Shown in pieces: positions 1 to 9,443 of a stretch of DNA of 64,000 nt. The notes under the pieces were generated by a model that was not told where the DNA came from, did no database searches, and worked only from the letters and a program-made list of their open reading frames with translations. The stretch is taken from positions 2,294,001 to 2,358,000 of the forward strand of contig NZ_JACHMO010000001.1 of NCBI RefSeq assembly GCF_014205015.1. The letters run 5' to 3'. Made by a program: the position numbers and the translations under genes. This stretch comes from Saccharothrix ecbatanensis (GTDB lineage Bacteria > Actinomycetota > Actinomycetes > Mycobacteriales > Pseudonocardiaceae). Each line of letters starts with the position of its first letter. Position 1 is the stretch's first letter.

Positions 1-671
1 CACGGATCGCGCCCGGCCTGGAGGTGGACACCCGCGCGTTCGACGGGCATCCGGCCGCCGTGCTGGGTGAGGTCGCCGACGAGGCGGCGCTGCTGGTGGT
101 CGGTTCGTCCGGCACCACGGGCCTGACCAGGCTGTTCGCCGGTTCGATCACCGCGGACCTGGCACACCACTCCACCGCGCCGCTCGTGGTGGTCAGGGAG
201 ACCGGCGCCGAGGACGGCCACGTGGTGGTCGGCGTGGACGGATCGGACCCGAGTCACCGCGCGGTCGACTTCGCCCTGGACTTCGCCTCCCGCCACGACC
301 GCCCGGTGGTCGCCGTGCACGCCACCACCGGCCTCCCGGTCGACGCGCTGACCCCTGGTGGGGCCTGGGGTCAGGGCCTCGGCCTGGGTCTCGACGCCGA
401 CCAACTCCGCACGTCCGCGGACGCCCTGATCACCAAGTCCCTCACCGGACCGCTCGCCCGCCACCCGGAGGTGCGGGCGGAACGGCTGGTGTCGTTCGCC
501 CGGCCTGCCCAAGCCCTGCTGGACGCCTCGGAAGGCGCCGCGCTGCTGGTGGTGGGCAGCCACGGCCACGGAGCAGTCCACCGCGCGCTACTGGGCTCCG
601 TCAGCCACGCCATGCTCCACCACGCCCACTGCCCGCTCGCGCTGGTGCACGGCAAGTCCGAGCCCCGTTGA
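1..671 (+). CDS. Universal stress protein, tandem UspA type (5' end outside window)
   Basis: This is a nucleotide-binding stress protein of the UspA superfamily, presumably cytoplasmic. The frame is open from the window edge, so the start lies upstream; an internal GTG at position 24 is not taken as the start because it would cut into the first domain. What remains is the end of domain 1 and a complete domain 2. Both carry the UspA ATP-binding signature G-2x-G-9x-G(S/T): GSSG...GS in the first and GSHG...GS in the second, each followed by the usual APLVVV/CPLALV beta strand. Tandem Usp proteins of about 290 residues are common in actinomycetes, so some 75-80 residues are probably missing. The 3' end overlaps the convergent AfsR-like gene by 84 bp. 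Confidence 0.93.
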   Translation, partial: RIAPGLEVDTRAFDGHPAAVLGEVADEAALLVVGSSGTTGLTRLFAGSITADLAHHSTAPLVVVRETGAEDGHVVVGVDGSDPSHRAVDFALDFASRHDRPVVAVHATTGLPVDALTPGGAWGQGLGLGLDADQLRTSADALITKSLTGPLARHPEVRAERLVSFARPAQALLDASEGAALLVVGSHGHGAVHRALLGSVSHAMLHHAHCPLALVHGKSEPR

Positions 672-3600
672 CGCGGCACCCGACGTCCGTCGGGCCTCGG
701 CGGTGATCCGCTCCACATCGGCCAGCTCAGCCGCCGGACGTGGAACTCCGGTCGACTCCCACAGCCGGTGCGCGTCGCCGAGCAGCCGCACGGCCTCCTC
801 ATGCGCGTCCGCAAGCAGACACGCCCCGGCGAGCCCTTCAAGGGCGGCGGCCTCCGCACGGGGATCACCGAGCCGCCGTGCGAAGTCGAGGGCCTGCCGG
901 TGGTAGCCCGCCGCCCTGGCACCGTCACCGCGCAGCTCCGCGACGAAACCGAGCTCGGTCAGCACCACCGCGTACCCCGGCGCCCGCCCCGTGCGGCGGT
1001 ACCACTCGGCGGCGGCGCTGAGCTGCGCCTCCGCCTCCGCCAGGTCCCCGGCACGCCGTGCGCTCTGCCCCAAGCCGATCGCGGCGTAGATCTCGCCGGG
1101 TTTGAAGCCGTGTTCCGCCGCCAGCCGCCTGGCCCGTTCGTGGAACCGCCGCGCGGTGTCGTGGTCGCCACGGAGCATCGCGATCCGGCCCAGCCCGGAC
1201 AGCCGGTCCGCCGCCTCCGCCCACATGCCGAGCTCTTCGGCCGACGCGAGCCCGTCACGGTGCAGCCGCTCCGCCGAGTCGTAGTCACCCTGGATCTCGG
1301 CCAACGCCGCACGCGGGTACACGGTGAGCAGTTCGCCGCCCCGATCCCCGAGATCCCGGAACAGCGCCAGGGCACGGTCGCCGGCGTCGGCCGCCGTCCG
1401 CAGGTCCCCGCGGGCCAACGCGTGGTTGGCGCGCAGACCGGTCGTCACGGCCACGCCCCACGTGTGGCCGAGCGAACGGAAGCCCTTCGACGCCCGCGCC
1501 GCCAACTCCTCGCTCGTGTCCAGGTCACCGCAGTGCAGGAGCACGTAGGCGAGGAACCACTCCGCCATGGCCAGCCCGAGCGGATCGTCCACCCCGTCGA
1601 ACGCCCCCACCGCGGACAGCGCCGGCTCGGCGTCCGACAGGATCGCGATGCCCGCCTCCCAACACCGCACCCTCGCCCGGAGCGCAGGCGGCGCGTCACC
1701 CGGAACGGCCAGCGCCCGACCCGCCCACCGGGCCGCCTGACGCACCCGTCCGCGCAGCAGCAACGACCACGCCAGTGCGTCCACCAGCCGTAACGCCACC
1801 TCGGCGGCCCCGCGGGCGATCGCGTGGTCCAACGCGCAGTGCAGGTTGCCGTGTTCGGCGTCGAGCAGGTCGAGGCACGACCGCTGGTCGGGACCGAACA
1901 GACCGGGAACGCACGCCTCGGCCACCGCCAGGTGGTGCAGCGAGTGCCGGTCGCGCACCGCGTCACCCTCGCCGGCCTCGGCCAAGCGCTCCCGCGCGTA
2001 CGCCCCCACGGTCTCCAGCAGCCGATACCGCCGGTCACCCGTGACGGTCACCATCGACCGGTCGACCAACCGCGCCAGCACACCGGCCACGTCGGCGCGG
2101 CGCACGGCGCCATCCGAGCAGATCGACTCGACCGCCGCCACGGGACCGCCGTCCAGCACGGCGAGTCGGCGCAGCACGACGCGTTCGGCGTCGGTCAGCA
2201 GCTCCCAGCTCCAGTCGAGCACGGCGTGCAGGGTCCGCTGCCTGGCCGGCCCACCGCGGTTGCCGCCGGCGAGAAGCCGGAAGCGGTCGTCCAACCGGGC
2301 GGCCAGTTCGTGCACGCCCAACGCACGCACCTTGGCCGCGGCCAGTTCCAGCGCCAGCGGCAGACCGTCCAAGCCCCGCACGAGATCGGCCACCGCCCGC
2401 GCGTTCGACGGGTCCACCGTGAACCCGGGGTCGGCGTCGGCGGCGCGGGCGAGGAACAGCCGCACCGCGCTCGACTCGCGCACCCCTTCCACATCGGCTC
2501 CCGGCGCGGGCGGCTCCAACGGCGGCACCGGCCGCAGCACCTCGCCCGGCATGCCCAACGGCTCGCGGCTCGTCGCCAGCACCCGCAGCCCCGGCGCCGC
2601 GCCGAGCAGCGCCACCACCAGCTCCGCGGACTGCCCGGCGACGTGCTCGCAGTTGTCCAGCAGGAGCAGGAGTCGCTTGCCGCGCAAGAACGCGGTCAGC
2701 CGGTCGAAGTGGCTCACCGGCTCGCCGGTCGGCACCGGTCCCGGTATCGAGTTCTCCCGGATGCCGAGCACCGCCATCACCGCCTCGGCGACACCGTCAC
2801 CGGACCGGGCGTCGGCCACCCCGGCCAACTCGACCAGCCACACCCCGTCCGGGAACGACGCGACCCGCTCGGCGGCGGCCAGGCCGAGGCGGGTCTTGCC
2901 CACCCCTCCGGGACCGGTCAGCGTGACGAGCCGCCCGGCGTCCAACGCCGCGAGCACGTCCGCGACCGCCTCGTCCCGGCCGATCAACCCGGTGACGGGG
3001 GAGGGGAGGTTGGTCCGGCGGCGAACCGGGCGCGGCTCCAGCGCCGGGTCACGCGCCAGGATCGCCTGCTGGAGCGCGACCAGGCCCGGTCCGGGGTCGA
3101 GCCCCTGGTGGTCGGCCAGCCGGCGGCGGAACTCGTCGTAGCCGGCCAACGCCTCGGCCTGCCGCCCGGACAGGTACAGCGCACGCAGGTGGGCGGCCCG
3201 GAGCCGTTCCCGGTCGGGGTGCCGGTGCACCCATTCGGACAGGTCCGCGGCCACCGCGTCGTGCTCGCCGATGTCCAGCCGCGCCTCGGCGAGCTCTTCG
3301 ACGGCGGCGAGCCGCTGCTGCGCCAACCGCTCGGCCACCGGTCGCGCGAACGCGAAGTCGGCGAAGTCGGCCAGCGCCGGACCACGCCACAACGCCACCG
3401 CCTCGGATAACAGCCGTGCTCGGGTCCACGGGTCGTCGGCGGCCCGCGCCTGCCGCAACAACGCCTCGAACCGGCTCGCGTCCACCGAGTCGGCCGACGT
3501 CCGCAGCCGGTACCCGCCCGACCGGTGCTCGATCAACTCGCGTCCACCCGGCCGCGCGGCCTCCAACGCCCGCCGCAGCCGGGAAACCCTGACCTGGAGC

Positions 3601-3788
3601 GCGTTCGCCGGGTTCGCGGGCAACGCGTCCGGCCAGAGGTCGCCGATCAACCGGTCCGCCGGCACCAACGCGCCGTCGTGCACCAGCAGCACGGCCAGCA
3701 GGGCGCGCACGTCGCCGCCAGGCACGGTGACCGGGGTGTCGTCCGCTTCCCGCCACACAGCGAGGGGACCGAGCACACCGAACCGCAC
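588..3788 (-). CDS. AfsR/SARP-family transcriptional regulator with NB-ARC ATPase and TPR region
   Basis: A large (1066 aa) transcriptional activator of the AfsR/BTAD type. From the N-terminus: an OmpR-like winged helix starting FGVLGPLAVW (about 1-95), a BTAD helical domain (about 95-245), an NB-ARC/STAND ATPase (about 270-560) with Walker A GPGGVGKT (Lys298) and a Walker-B-like LLLLLDNCEH, then TPR-like helices. I place the start at the GTG at 3788 because homology to the winged helix begins there; an in-frame upstream extension to 3908 would overlap the divergent MFS gene start. Family members switch on pathway genes in response to nucleotide and protein ligands. The nearest target candidate is the divergent MFS gene. 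The last 28 residues are encoded antisense to the conserved end of the Usp gene, which is unusual for both genes; a lost natural stop is possible. Confidence 0.88.
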   Translation of the reverse strand: MRFGVLGPLAVWREADDTPVTVPGGDVRALLAVLLVHDGALVPADRLIGDLWPDALPANPANALQVRVSRLRRALEAARPGGRELIEHRSGGYRLRTSADSVDASRFEALLRQARAADDPWTRARLLSEAVALWRGPALADFADFAFARPVAERLAQQRLAAVEELAEARLDIGEHDAVAADLSEWVHRHPDRERLRAAHLRALYLSGRQAEALAGYDEFRRRLADHQGLDPGPGLVALQQAILARDPALEPRPVRRRTNLPSPVTGLIGRDEAVADVLAALDAGRLVTLTGPGGVGKTRLGLAAAERVASFPDGVWLVELAGVADARSGDGVAEAVMAVLGIRENSIPGPVPTGEPVSHFDRLTAFLRGKRLLLLLDNCEHVAGQSAELVVALLGAAPGLRVLATSREPLGMPGEVLRPVPPLEPPAPGADVEGVRESSAVRLFLARAADADPGFTVDPSNARAVADLVRGLDGLPLALELAAAKVRALGVHELAARLDDRFRLLAGGNRGGPARQRTLHAVLDWSWELLTDAERVVLRRLAVLDGGPVAAVESICSDGAVRRADVAGVLARLVDRSMVTVTGDRRYRLLETVGAYARERLAEAGEGDAVRDRHSLHHLAVAEACVPGLFGPDQRSCLDLLDAEHGNLHCALDHAIARGAAEVALRLVDALAWSLLLRGRVRQAARWAGRALAVPGDAPPALRARVRCWEAGIAILSDAEPALSAVGAFDGVDDPLGLAMAEWFLAYVLLHCGDLDTSEELAARASKGFRSLGHTWGVAVTTGLRANHALARGDLRTAADAGDRALALFRDLGDRGGELLTVYPRAALAEIQGDYDSAERLHRDGLASAEELGMWAEAADRLSGLGRIAMLRGDHDTARRFHERARRLAAEHGFKPGEIYAAIGLGQSARRAGDLAEAEAQLSAAAEWYRRTGRAPGYAVVLTELGFVAELRGDGARAAGYHRQALDFARRLGDPRAEAAALEGLAGACLLADAHEEAVRLLGDAHRLWESTGVPRPAAELADVERITAEARRTSGAASTGLGLAVHQRERAVGVVEHGVADGAQ

Positions 3789-3907
3789 GACCCCAGCGTA
3801 ACGCCCGACAGCGGACGGACAGTGATCGGCAAGCGACCGGCGGAATCCTCGGCGGCACCACCCACACGTCACCGCGACCGCGCGGTGCCCGAGAAGGATC
3901 CGGGGCA

Positions 3908-5080
3908 TTGGAAAACCGAAGCACGCTGTTCAGGCAACTCCTCCCGCTGTCGCTGGCCCTGTTCGCGGTGGGCACCGACGGGTTCGTCATCGCAGGCCTG
4001 CTGCCGCAGATCGCGGCGGACCTCGACGTCGGCGTCTCCGCCGCCGGTCAGCTCGTCACGGCCTTCGCGCTGGCGTTCGCCGTCTCCGCGCCGGTCGTCG
4101 GCGCGCTCACCAGCTCGATGGACCGGCGCACGGCCCTCCACCTGGCGCTCGCCGTCTTCGTGGTGGGCAACGTGGTGACCGCGATCGGCCCCGACTACCG
4201 GACCGTGATGATCGCCCGGGTCGTCACGGCCGTCGGCGCCGGGCTCATCGGCTCGGCCGCGTTCAGCGCCGCCGCGGCCATCGCACCGGACGAACGCCGA
4301 GGTCAGGCCCTCGCGTTCGTCATGGGCGGCCTCACCCTCGCGATCGCGTTCGGCCTGCCCGCCGGCACCTTGATCGGTGGGTCCGACTGGCGCGTGACGC
4401 TGTGGGGCGTGGCCGGGATCGGGGTCGTCGCCGCGGTGGGTGTCGCGGTGGCCCTGCCCCCGGTGTCGCTGGCGGCCGACTCGTTGCGGGCCCGGCTGGC
4501 GCCGCTGCGGGAAGGCCGGGTGTTCGGCATGCTCGCCGTCACCCTCATGAGCCTCGCCGGCACGCACGTCCTCTACACCTACATCAGTCCGGCGGTCGGG
4601 ACGGCCACCAGCGGCTCCACCACCTCGCTGACCGTCATCCTGCTGGCCTGGGGCGTCGGCAACATGATCGGCAACACCGCCGCGGGCCGGCTCGCCGACC
4701 GCTACCGGCCGGAACGGGTCGTGTCCGGTGGCCTGGCCGCCGCCGCGGTCGTGCTGGCCATCAGCCCGCTGGTCATCGGCAACCTGGCCGCGGCGATCGC
4801 GTGGGCCCTGGTCTGGGGCGTCTTCGTGTCCCTGCCGGTCGTGCCGCAGCAGAGCCGGCTGGTGGAGCACGCGCCGAGCGCGTCGGCCGTGCTGCTCGGG
4901 CTAAACAACTCGGCGATCTACATGGGCGTCGCGCTCGGCGGTGTCCTCGGCGGACTTCTCCAAGGCCACCTGACCCCAGCGCGGCTGGGACTGGTGGCCG
5001 CCGGGGTCAGCGTGATCGGGCTGCTGGTCAACCTCACCACCGCCCGGCGCACGGCGGTCGGCGCCGCGTCGGGGCGGTGA
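3908..5080 (+). CDS. MFS transporter (DHA1/AraJ-like drug or sugar efflux type)
   Basis: Inner-membrane proton-driven exporter of the major facilitator superfamily, 390 aa and about 12 hydrophobic segments. It opens with ALFAVGTDGFVIAGLLPQIA, the typical first helix of AraJ/Cmx-like DHA1 transporters, and has the loop 2-3 motif around SSMDRRTAL. The start is a TTG at 3908 with GAGAAGGAT about 10 nt upstream; no better ATG/GTG exists before the first helix. It is transcribed divergently from the AfsR-like regulator across about 120 bp, a usual arrangement for a regulator and its exporter. The substrate cannot be read from sequence. The downstream peptidase starts 15 bp after its stop, so both probably share one mRNA. 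Confidence 0.86.
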   Translation: MENRSTLFRQLLPLSLALFAVGTDGFVIAGLLPQIAADLDVGVSAAGQLVTAFALAFAVSAPVVGALTSSMDRRTALHLALAVFVVGNVVTAIGPDYRTVMIARVVTAVGAGLIGSAAFSAAAAIAPDERRGQALAFVMGGLTLAIAFGLPAGTLIGGSDWRVTLWGVAGIGVVAAVGVAVALPPVSLAADSLRARLAPLREGRVFGMLAVTLMSLAGTHVLYTYISPAVGTATSGSTTSLTVILLAWGVGNMIGNTAAGRLADRYRPERVVSGGLAAAAVVLAISPLVIGNLAAAIAWALVWGVFVSLPVVPQQSRLVEHAPSASAVLLGLNNSAIYMGVALGGVLGGLLQGHLTPARLGLVAAGVSVIGLLVNLTTARRTAVGAASGR

Positions 5081-5095
5081 TGGTAGGAAGGCCGG

Positions 5096-6427
5096 GTGAG
5101 TAACTTGGATGACGGGGCCGGGCTGCGGCTCGCGCAGGACGAGGTCGTGTCGCTGGCCAGCGAGTTGATCCGGATCGACACGACCAACACGGGCGATCCG
5201 GCCACGGTCGTCGGGGAGCGCGCCGCCGCCGAGTGGGTGGCCGAGAAGCTGGGCGAGGTCGGCTACGAGACGACCTACGTCGAGTCCGGCGCCAAGGGCC
5301 GCGGCAACGTGGTCGCCCGGCTGGCCGGCGCCGATCCGTCACGGGGCGCGCTGCTCGTGCACGGGCACCTCGACGTGGTGCCCGCCGACGCCTCCGAGTG
5401 GTCCGTGCACCCGTTCTCCGGCGCGGTCCAGGACGGGTACGTGTGGGGGCGCGGGGCCGTCGACATGAAGGACATGGTCGCGATGACCCTGGCCGTCGCA
5501 CGGCGGTTCAAGCGGGAGGGCGTGGTGCCGCCGCGGGACATCGTCTTCGCGTTCCTGGCGGACGAGGAGGCCGGTGGCCTGTTCGGGGCCAAGTGGCTGG
5601 TGGACAACCGGCCCGAGCTGTTCGAGGGCGTCACCGAGGCCATCAGCGAAGTCGGCGGGTTCTCCATCACGCTGAAGGACGACGTCCGGGCGTACCTGGT
5701 GGAGACCGCCGAGAAGGGCATCCGCTGGCTCAAGCTCCGGGTCCGCGGCACGGCCGGCCACGGCTCGATGATCCACAACGACAACGCGGTGGCCAAGCTG
5801 GCGGCGGCGGTCACCAAGCTCGGGCAGCACCGGTTCCCGATCGTCATCCGGCCGTCCGTGCGCGAGTTCCTCGACGGCGTCACGGAGATCACCGGGCTGG
5901 AGTTCCCCGACGACGACATCGAGGGCGCCGTCGGCAAGCTCGGCGCGCTGTCCCGGATGATCGGCGCGACGCTGCGCGACACGGCCAACCCGACCATGCT
6001 CTCCGCCGGGTACAAGGCGAACGTCATCCCGTCGCTCGCCGAGGCGACAGTGGACTGCCGGATCCTGCCGGGCCGCGAGGAGGCGTTCGACCGCGAGCTG
6101 GCCGAACTGCTCGGACCGGACGTCGAACGCGAGTGGCTGGGGCTGCCGCCGGTGGAGACCACGTTCGACGGCGCGCTGGTCGACGCGATGACGGCGTCGA
6201 TCACCGCCGAGGACCCCGGCGCGCGGGTGCTGCCGTACATGCTGTCCGGCGGCACGGACGCCAAGTCGTTCCAGCAGCTCGGCATCCGCAACTTCGGCTT
6301 CGCCCCGTTGAAGCTGCCCGCCGACCTGGACTTCTCCGGCCTGTTCCACGGCGTGGACGAGCGCGTGCCGGTGGACGCGCTCCAGTTCGGCGTCCGCGTG
6401 CTGGACCGGTTCCTGCGCAACTCGTGA
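5096..6427 (+). CDS. M20/M25/M40-family metallopeptidase (dipeptidase/deacylase-like)
   Basis: Cytoplasmic zinc amidohydrolase of 443 aa, the usual length for M20 enzymes. The metal/catalytic motif HGHLDVVP gives His91 and Asp93; GRGAVDMKDM supplies the bridging Asp; DEEAGG gives the general base Glu157 and ligand Glu158. A dimerisation (lid) domain follows from about residue 200, including GTAGHGSM, and SGGTDAKSF with a late FHGVDERVP contributes the final His. GTG start preceded by GGTAGGAAGG. Family members cleave dipeptides, acyl-amino acids or carbamoyl derivatives; the exact substrate is not predictable here. It lies 15 bp behind the MFS gene and ends at a strong hairpin, so the two-gene unit stops there. 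Confidence 0.92.
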   Translation: MSNLDDGAGLRLAQDEVVSLASELIRIDTTNTGDPATVVGERAAAEWVAEKLGEVGYETTYVESGAKGRGNVVARLAGADPSRGALLVHGHLDVVPADASEWSVHPFSGAVQDGYVWGRGAVDMKDMVAMTLAVARRFKREGVVPPRDIVFAFLADEEAGGLFGAKWLVDNRPELFEGVTEAISEVGGFSITLKDDVRAYLVETAEKGIRWLKLRVRGTAGHGSMIHNDNAVAKLAAAVTKLGQHRFPIVIRPSVREFLDGVTEITGLEFPDDDIEGAVGKLGALSRMIGATLRDTANPTMLSAGYKANVIPSLAEATVDCRILPGREEAFDRELAELLGPDVEREWLGLPPVETTFDGALVDAMTASITAEDPGARVLPYMLSGGTDAKSFQQLGIRNFGFAPLKLPADLDFSGLFHGVDERVPVDALQFGVRVLDRFLRNS

Positions 6428-6431
6428 CCGA

Positions 6432-6465
6432 CCGGGTGCCGTCCGCGCGTGCGGGCGGCACCCGG
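6432..6465 (+). terminator. Hairpin terminator after the M20 peptidase gene
   Basis: Arms CCGGGTGCCG and CGGCACCCGG pair perfectly; four further pairs continue inside after one G-T wobble, closing a 4-nt GCGT loop. It begins 5 nt after the stop codon. There is no U-run, as is common in high-GC actinobacteria. Confidence 0.75.
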
Positions 6466-6601
6466 CCCGCGCGACCGCATTATTCGTAGGAATTGTCGCC
6501 GCGAATTCCTCCTATCGAATGCATGACCGGCGTTTTGCGCGGTCGCCCGGAACCCGTCGCCTCGATACTGCTCGCCTCGATTCCGACAGGAAGAGGCGAA
6601 G

Positions 6602-9382
6602 GTGAACGATCCTCTCTTTCGCGGCGTCCGCGTGCTGCTGTCCGTGATCAGGGGCCTCGTGAGCAGGCCGAAGTGGCGCCCCCGCCGAGGCCGGGACGGG
6701 CTGCGCGGCGACCGCCCGCTCCCGCTGCTGTGCCTGATCCGCGATTCCGGGCGGAACGACGTGCTGGACGCGTTGTCGGACCACCTCGGCCGAGCCGGGA
6801 CACCGCGAAAGCGAAAGGTGCCGTCCGTCCTCGTGCGGGCCGATCACGCCAAGGAGGACTCGAAGGACCACTGGTCGCCGCTCGGCCGCGAAGTGCCCCT
6901 GCTGCCCCTGCTCGACGTGCTGCACCGCCGGCTGCTGAGCGACCGGTTCGGCCCCGACGGGCTCAGGTCGTTCCGGCACTACCGGCTGGTCGACTGGCTC
7001 ACCGGCCAGTGCCCGCTGCCCGGCAGCAGGCGTGACGACCGCACCATCACGGACGTGCTCCGTGACTGGTACGCGGTGGCGGACAGCCCCGCCGAAGGGG
7101 ACCAGCGCACGGCGGTCGAGCATGCCGCCCAGTCCTTGTGGGCCCGGCTCCTCCTGCTGGCCTTCACCGTCTGGAACCGGCCGCTGCGCTTCTGGCTGTG
7201 GGTGCACGGCGTGCCGCCGATCGGCCGTGAGCCCCGGTGGCTGATGCGCCAACCGTTCATGGTCCCCGGGCACTCCACCGCCTTCACCGGGTTCGCCGAA
7301 CGCCTCACCGTCGTCAGGCGTGGCGAGGAGAGCCTGGAGCACCTGAAGAAGCTGCTGGTGCACGCGTTCCTGCAAGACCTCCGGTTGGCGTACCGACCAC
7401 GCCGGCTGAGCCTGCGCCGGTGGCAGCGCACGGCGTACACGGTCGTGCTCCTGGACGGCGTCACCGAGGAGAACGGCGGCTGGGAACTCCTCCGGCTGAT
7501 CAACGACGTCCGCAACGAGTCGACCGAGCACGACCCGCTGCTGGTGATCGCCACCGCCGCGGCGAAGCCGGATGACCTCCAGACCGATCGCCCCCTGGCG
7601 CCGGTCAGCCGGATCAAGGGCGAGTTGGACGCCTGGCGGGCCGGGCTGCCCGGACACCGGCAGTCGCTGCGCCCCGACGCGAGGTTCGTCTTCGCCCGGA
7701 TCCCCGCGCAGGTCGGCGCCGACACCGCGCTCAGCCAGGACGACGACTCGGCCTGGTCCGACCTGGGCGACATCCAGCCGCGCACACCGCCGCTGCCCGC
7801 CCGGAAACCGGTCGTCGCCGCGGTCCTGGGCGCGGTGCTCGTCGCCGGGCTGCTGACCGGTGGCCGCTGGGGGTACGTGCGGCTGGAGCAGCGCTGCCTG
7901 CCCGATCCAAGGTCGGGCGTCGCCGTCCGCTGGGTCGACGACATCACGACCTGCATCGGTTACAGCGACGACGCGGCGCACGTGTTCGGTGACGACCCGC
8001 GGCTGGAGGCGGTCCAGCTCGCGATCTTCGGACTCAACCGCGAAGCCGAACGGCTGCACGAGGACAACCGCGATCGGGCCATGGTGAGCCTGGTCTACTT
8101 CGCCGACGTGACCCCTCGGCAGTCCGGTCCCGACACCTACGACTCCGTCTCCGAAGAGCTGGAAGGGCTGCTGATCCGCCAGATCGCCCAGAACCGGCCC
8201 AGCCCGGACGAGCCGCTGCTCCGGGTGATCGTGGCCAACGGCGGCGACGAGATGAAGGCCGCCCGCACCGTCGTCGACGAGTTCCTCGAACCCCTGCTCG
8301 CCCGCGACTCCTCGATCCTGGGCGTCGTCGGCATGGGACTGACGAGGCCGTCCACCGAAAGCGCCATCGGGGCGCTGGGCGACCTCGGCACGCCGGTGCT
8401 GGCCACCTCGTTGACCGGCGAGGGTCTGGGCGACCTGTCCCCGCTGTACTTCCAACTCGTGCCGGGGAACGGGGTGCAGGCCGAGCTGATCGCCGACTAC
8501 GCCCGGGTCCAGGGCAAACCCGTCACCGTCTACCACCCGGTCCCGGACGACAACTACCTCCAGAGCCTGGTCGACGAACTGGACCGGGCGCTCGGCGGAC
8601 CTCCCAAGCGGTCATGGGCCGAGCGGGTCGGCGAGGTCTCCGTGGACTGCGGTCGGGAGAAGATCGCGTTCTTCGCGGGCCGCGAAGGGGAGTTCACCAC
8701 ATTCCTGAGCGAGGTCATCCGCAAGTGCGACGACGACCGCCCGATGATCATCGGGGACGACAGCGTCTCGCGGTTCGTCGCGCAGGGTGGGGAGAGGCGC
8801 AACAACGAGTTCAAGGGCGTCGCCGTCTCCTTCGTGTCGATGGGCTCCCGCGTCGTCCTCGCGGGTCCGGACTGCCTGGAAAGTGGTGAGCCGGCCGCGG
8901 GACGAGCCGCTCACGGCGGCACGCAGTCCCTCGCGGCGTTCTGCGCCGGGCACCACGTGGTGCGCAACGGCACTGGACCCGATCGGGTCGCGGAGCAGGT
9001 CGGCTCGACCGGGAAGACCGACGACCGCATGCCGTGGCCGGGCGAGCGGGTCGGACTCGCCTTCGACGCGGCCGGTGTCTTCGTGGACGCGGTGCGGAAC
9101 AACCTGAACCGGAACAGGGTGGCCAACCCGGACAAGTCGGCGCCGTCCGTCGAACACCGCGTCCACCGGGCAGCCGTCGCCCAGGAACTGCGAGAGCCGA
9201 ACAAGTTCAGGGGAGCCACCGGCCCGATCGACTTCGCCGAGTCCCGCACCGGCCGGACCCGGCCACTGGCGATCCTGACCATCGCCGACATCTACGACCT
9301 CGACCAATCTCCGAAGTGCGCGTACGAGATCACCATGCCGGCGGGCACGTCGACGAAGCCCCGGGGCAGCTCGGACTGCTGA
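6602..9382 (+). CDS. Membrane-anchored receptor-like protein: unassigned cytoplasmic half, one TM helix, periplasmic-binding-protein-like extracellular half
   Basis: 926 aa. Residues 1-400 are soluble and probably cytoplasmic. They have an alternating strand/helix pattern (PLPLLCLIRDSG near 45; YTVVLLDGV near 280; PLLVIATAA near 315) that recalls a STAND/AAA-type NTPase fold, but no Walker A GxxxxGKT is present. A single hydrophobic segment, VVAAVLGAVLVAGLLTGG (about 402-420), follows a Pro/Arg stretch. Residues about 440-900 resemble a type I periplasmic binding protein (branched-chain amino acid receptor type): GVVGMGLTRPSTESAIGALGDLGTPVLA, YFQLVPGNGVQAELIADYA and PMIIGDD match its usual strands. 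There are no permease or ATPase genes beside it, so this is more likely a ligand sensor than part of a transporter. It stands alone between two hairpins/promoters. TTG/ATG choice: the GTG at 6602 follows GGAAGAGGCGAAG closely. Function unknown. Confidence 0.8.
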   Translation: MNDPLFRGVRVLLSVIRGLVSRPKWRPRRGRDGLRGDRPLPLLCLIRDSGRNDVLDALSDHLGRAGTPRKRKVPSVLVRADHAKEDSKDHWSPLGREVPLLPLLDVLHRRLLSDRFGPDGLRSFRHYRLVDWLTGQCPLPGSRRDDRTITDVLRDWYAVADSPAEGDQRTAVEHAAQSLWARLLLLAFTVWNRPLRFWLWVHGVPPIGREPRWLMRQPFMVPGHSTAFTGFAERLTVVRRGEESLEHLKKLLVHAFLQDLRLAYRPRRLSLRRWQRTAYTVVLLDGVTEENGGWELLRLINDVRNESTEHDPLLVIATAAAKPDDLQTDRPLAPVSRIKGELDAWRAGLPGHRQSLRPDARFVFARIPAQVGADTALSQDDDSAWSDLGDIQPRTPPLPARKPVVAAVLGAVLVAGLLTGGRWGYVRLEQRCLPDPRSGVAVRWVDDITTCIGYSDDAAHVFGDDPRLEAVQLAIFGLNREAERLHEDNRDRAMVSLVYFADVTPRQSGPDTYDSVSEELEGLLIRQIAQNRPSPDEPLLRVIVANGGDEMKAARTVVDEFLEPLLARDSSILGVVGMGLTRPSTESAIGALGDLGTPVLATSLTGEGLGDLSPLYFQLVPGNGVQAELIADYARVQGKPVTVYHPVPDDNYLQSLVDELDRALGGPPKRSWAERVGEVSVDCGREKIAFFAGREGEFTTFLSEVIRKCDDDRPMIIGDDSVSRFVAQGGERRNNEFKGVAVSFVSMGSRVVLAGPDCLESGEPAAGRAAHGGTQSLAAFCAGHHVVRNGTGPDRVAEQVGSTGKTDDRMPWPGERVGLAFDAAGVFVDAVRNNLNRNRVANPDKSAPSVEHRVHRAAVAQELREPNKFRGATGPIDFAESRTGRTRPLAILTIADIYDLDQSPKCAYEITMPAGTSTKPRGSSDC

Positions 9383-9389
9383 CCGGGGA

Positions 9390-9443
9390 TTGACGCCGGG
9401 CGGCGGTGTTGGCATGGTCTGTACCAGTGTGAGAGCGCTCTCA
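9390..9443 (+). promoter_or_regulatory. Putative promoter plus LacI-type palindromic operator upstream of the S1 protease
   Basis: TTGACG at 9390-9395, a 17-nt spacer and CATGGT at 9413-9418 form a plausible sigma-70-type promoter. At 9430-9443, just downstream of the expected start point, lies the perfect 14-bp palindrome TGAGAGCGCTCTCA. Its central GAGCGCTC and 14-bp layout match LacI-family sites; it differs from the CebR cellobiose box (TGGGAGCGCTCCCA) by one symmetrical base. The boundary of the promoter is inferred. Confidence 0.6.

Noticed and set aside
1824..3410. Plus-strand frame of over 500 codons inside the AfsR-like gene
   Set aside because: Translation is rich in Arg, His, Gln and Pro with no recognisable motif, while the opposite strand encodes a complete regulator.
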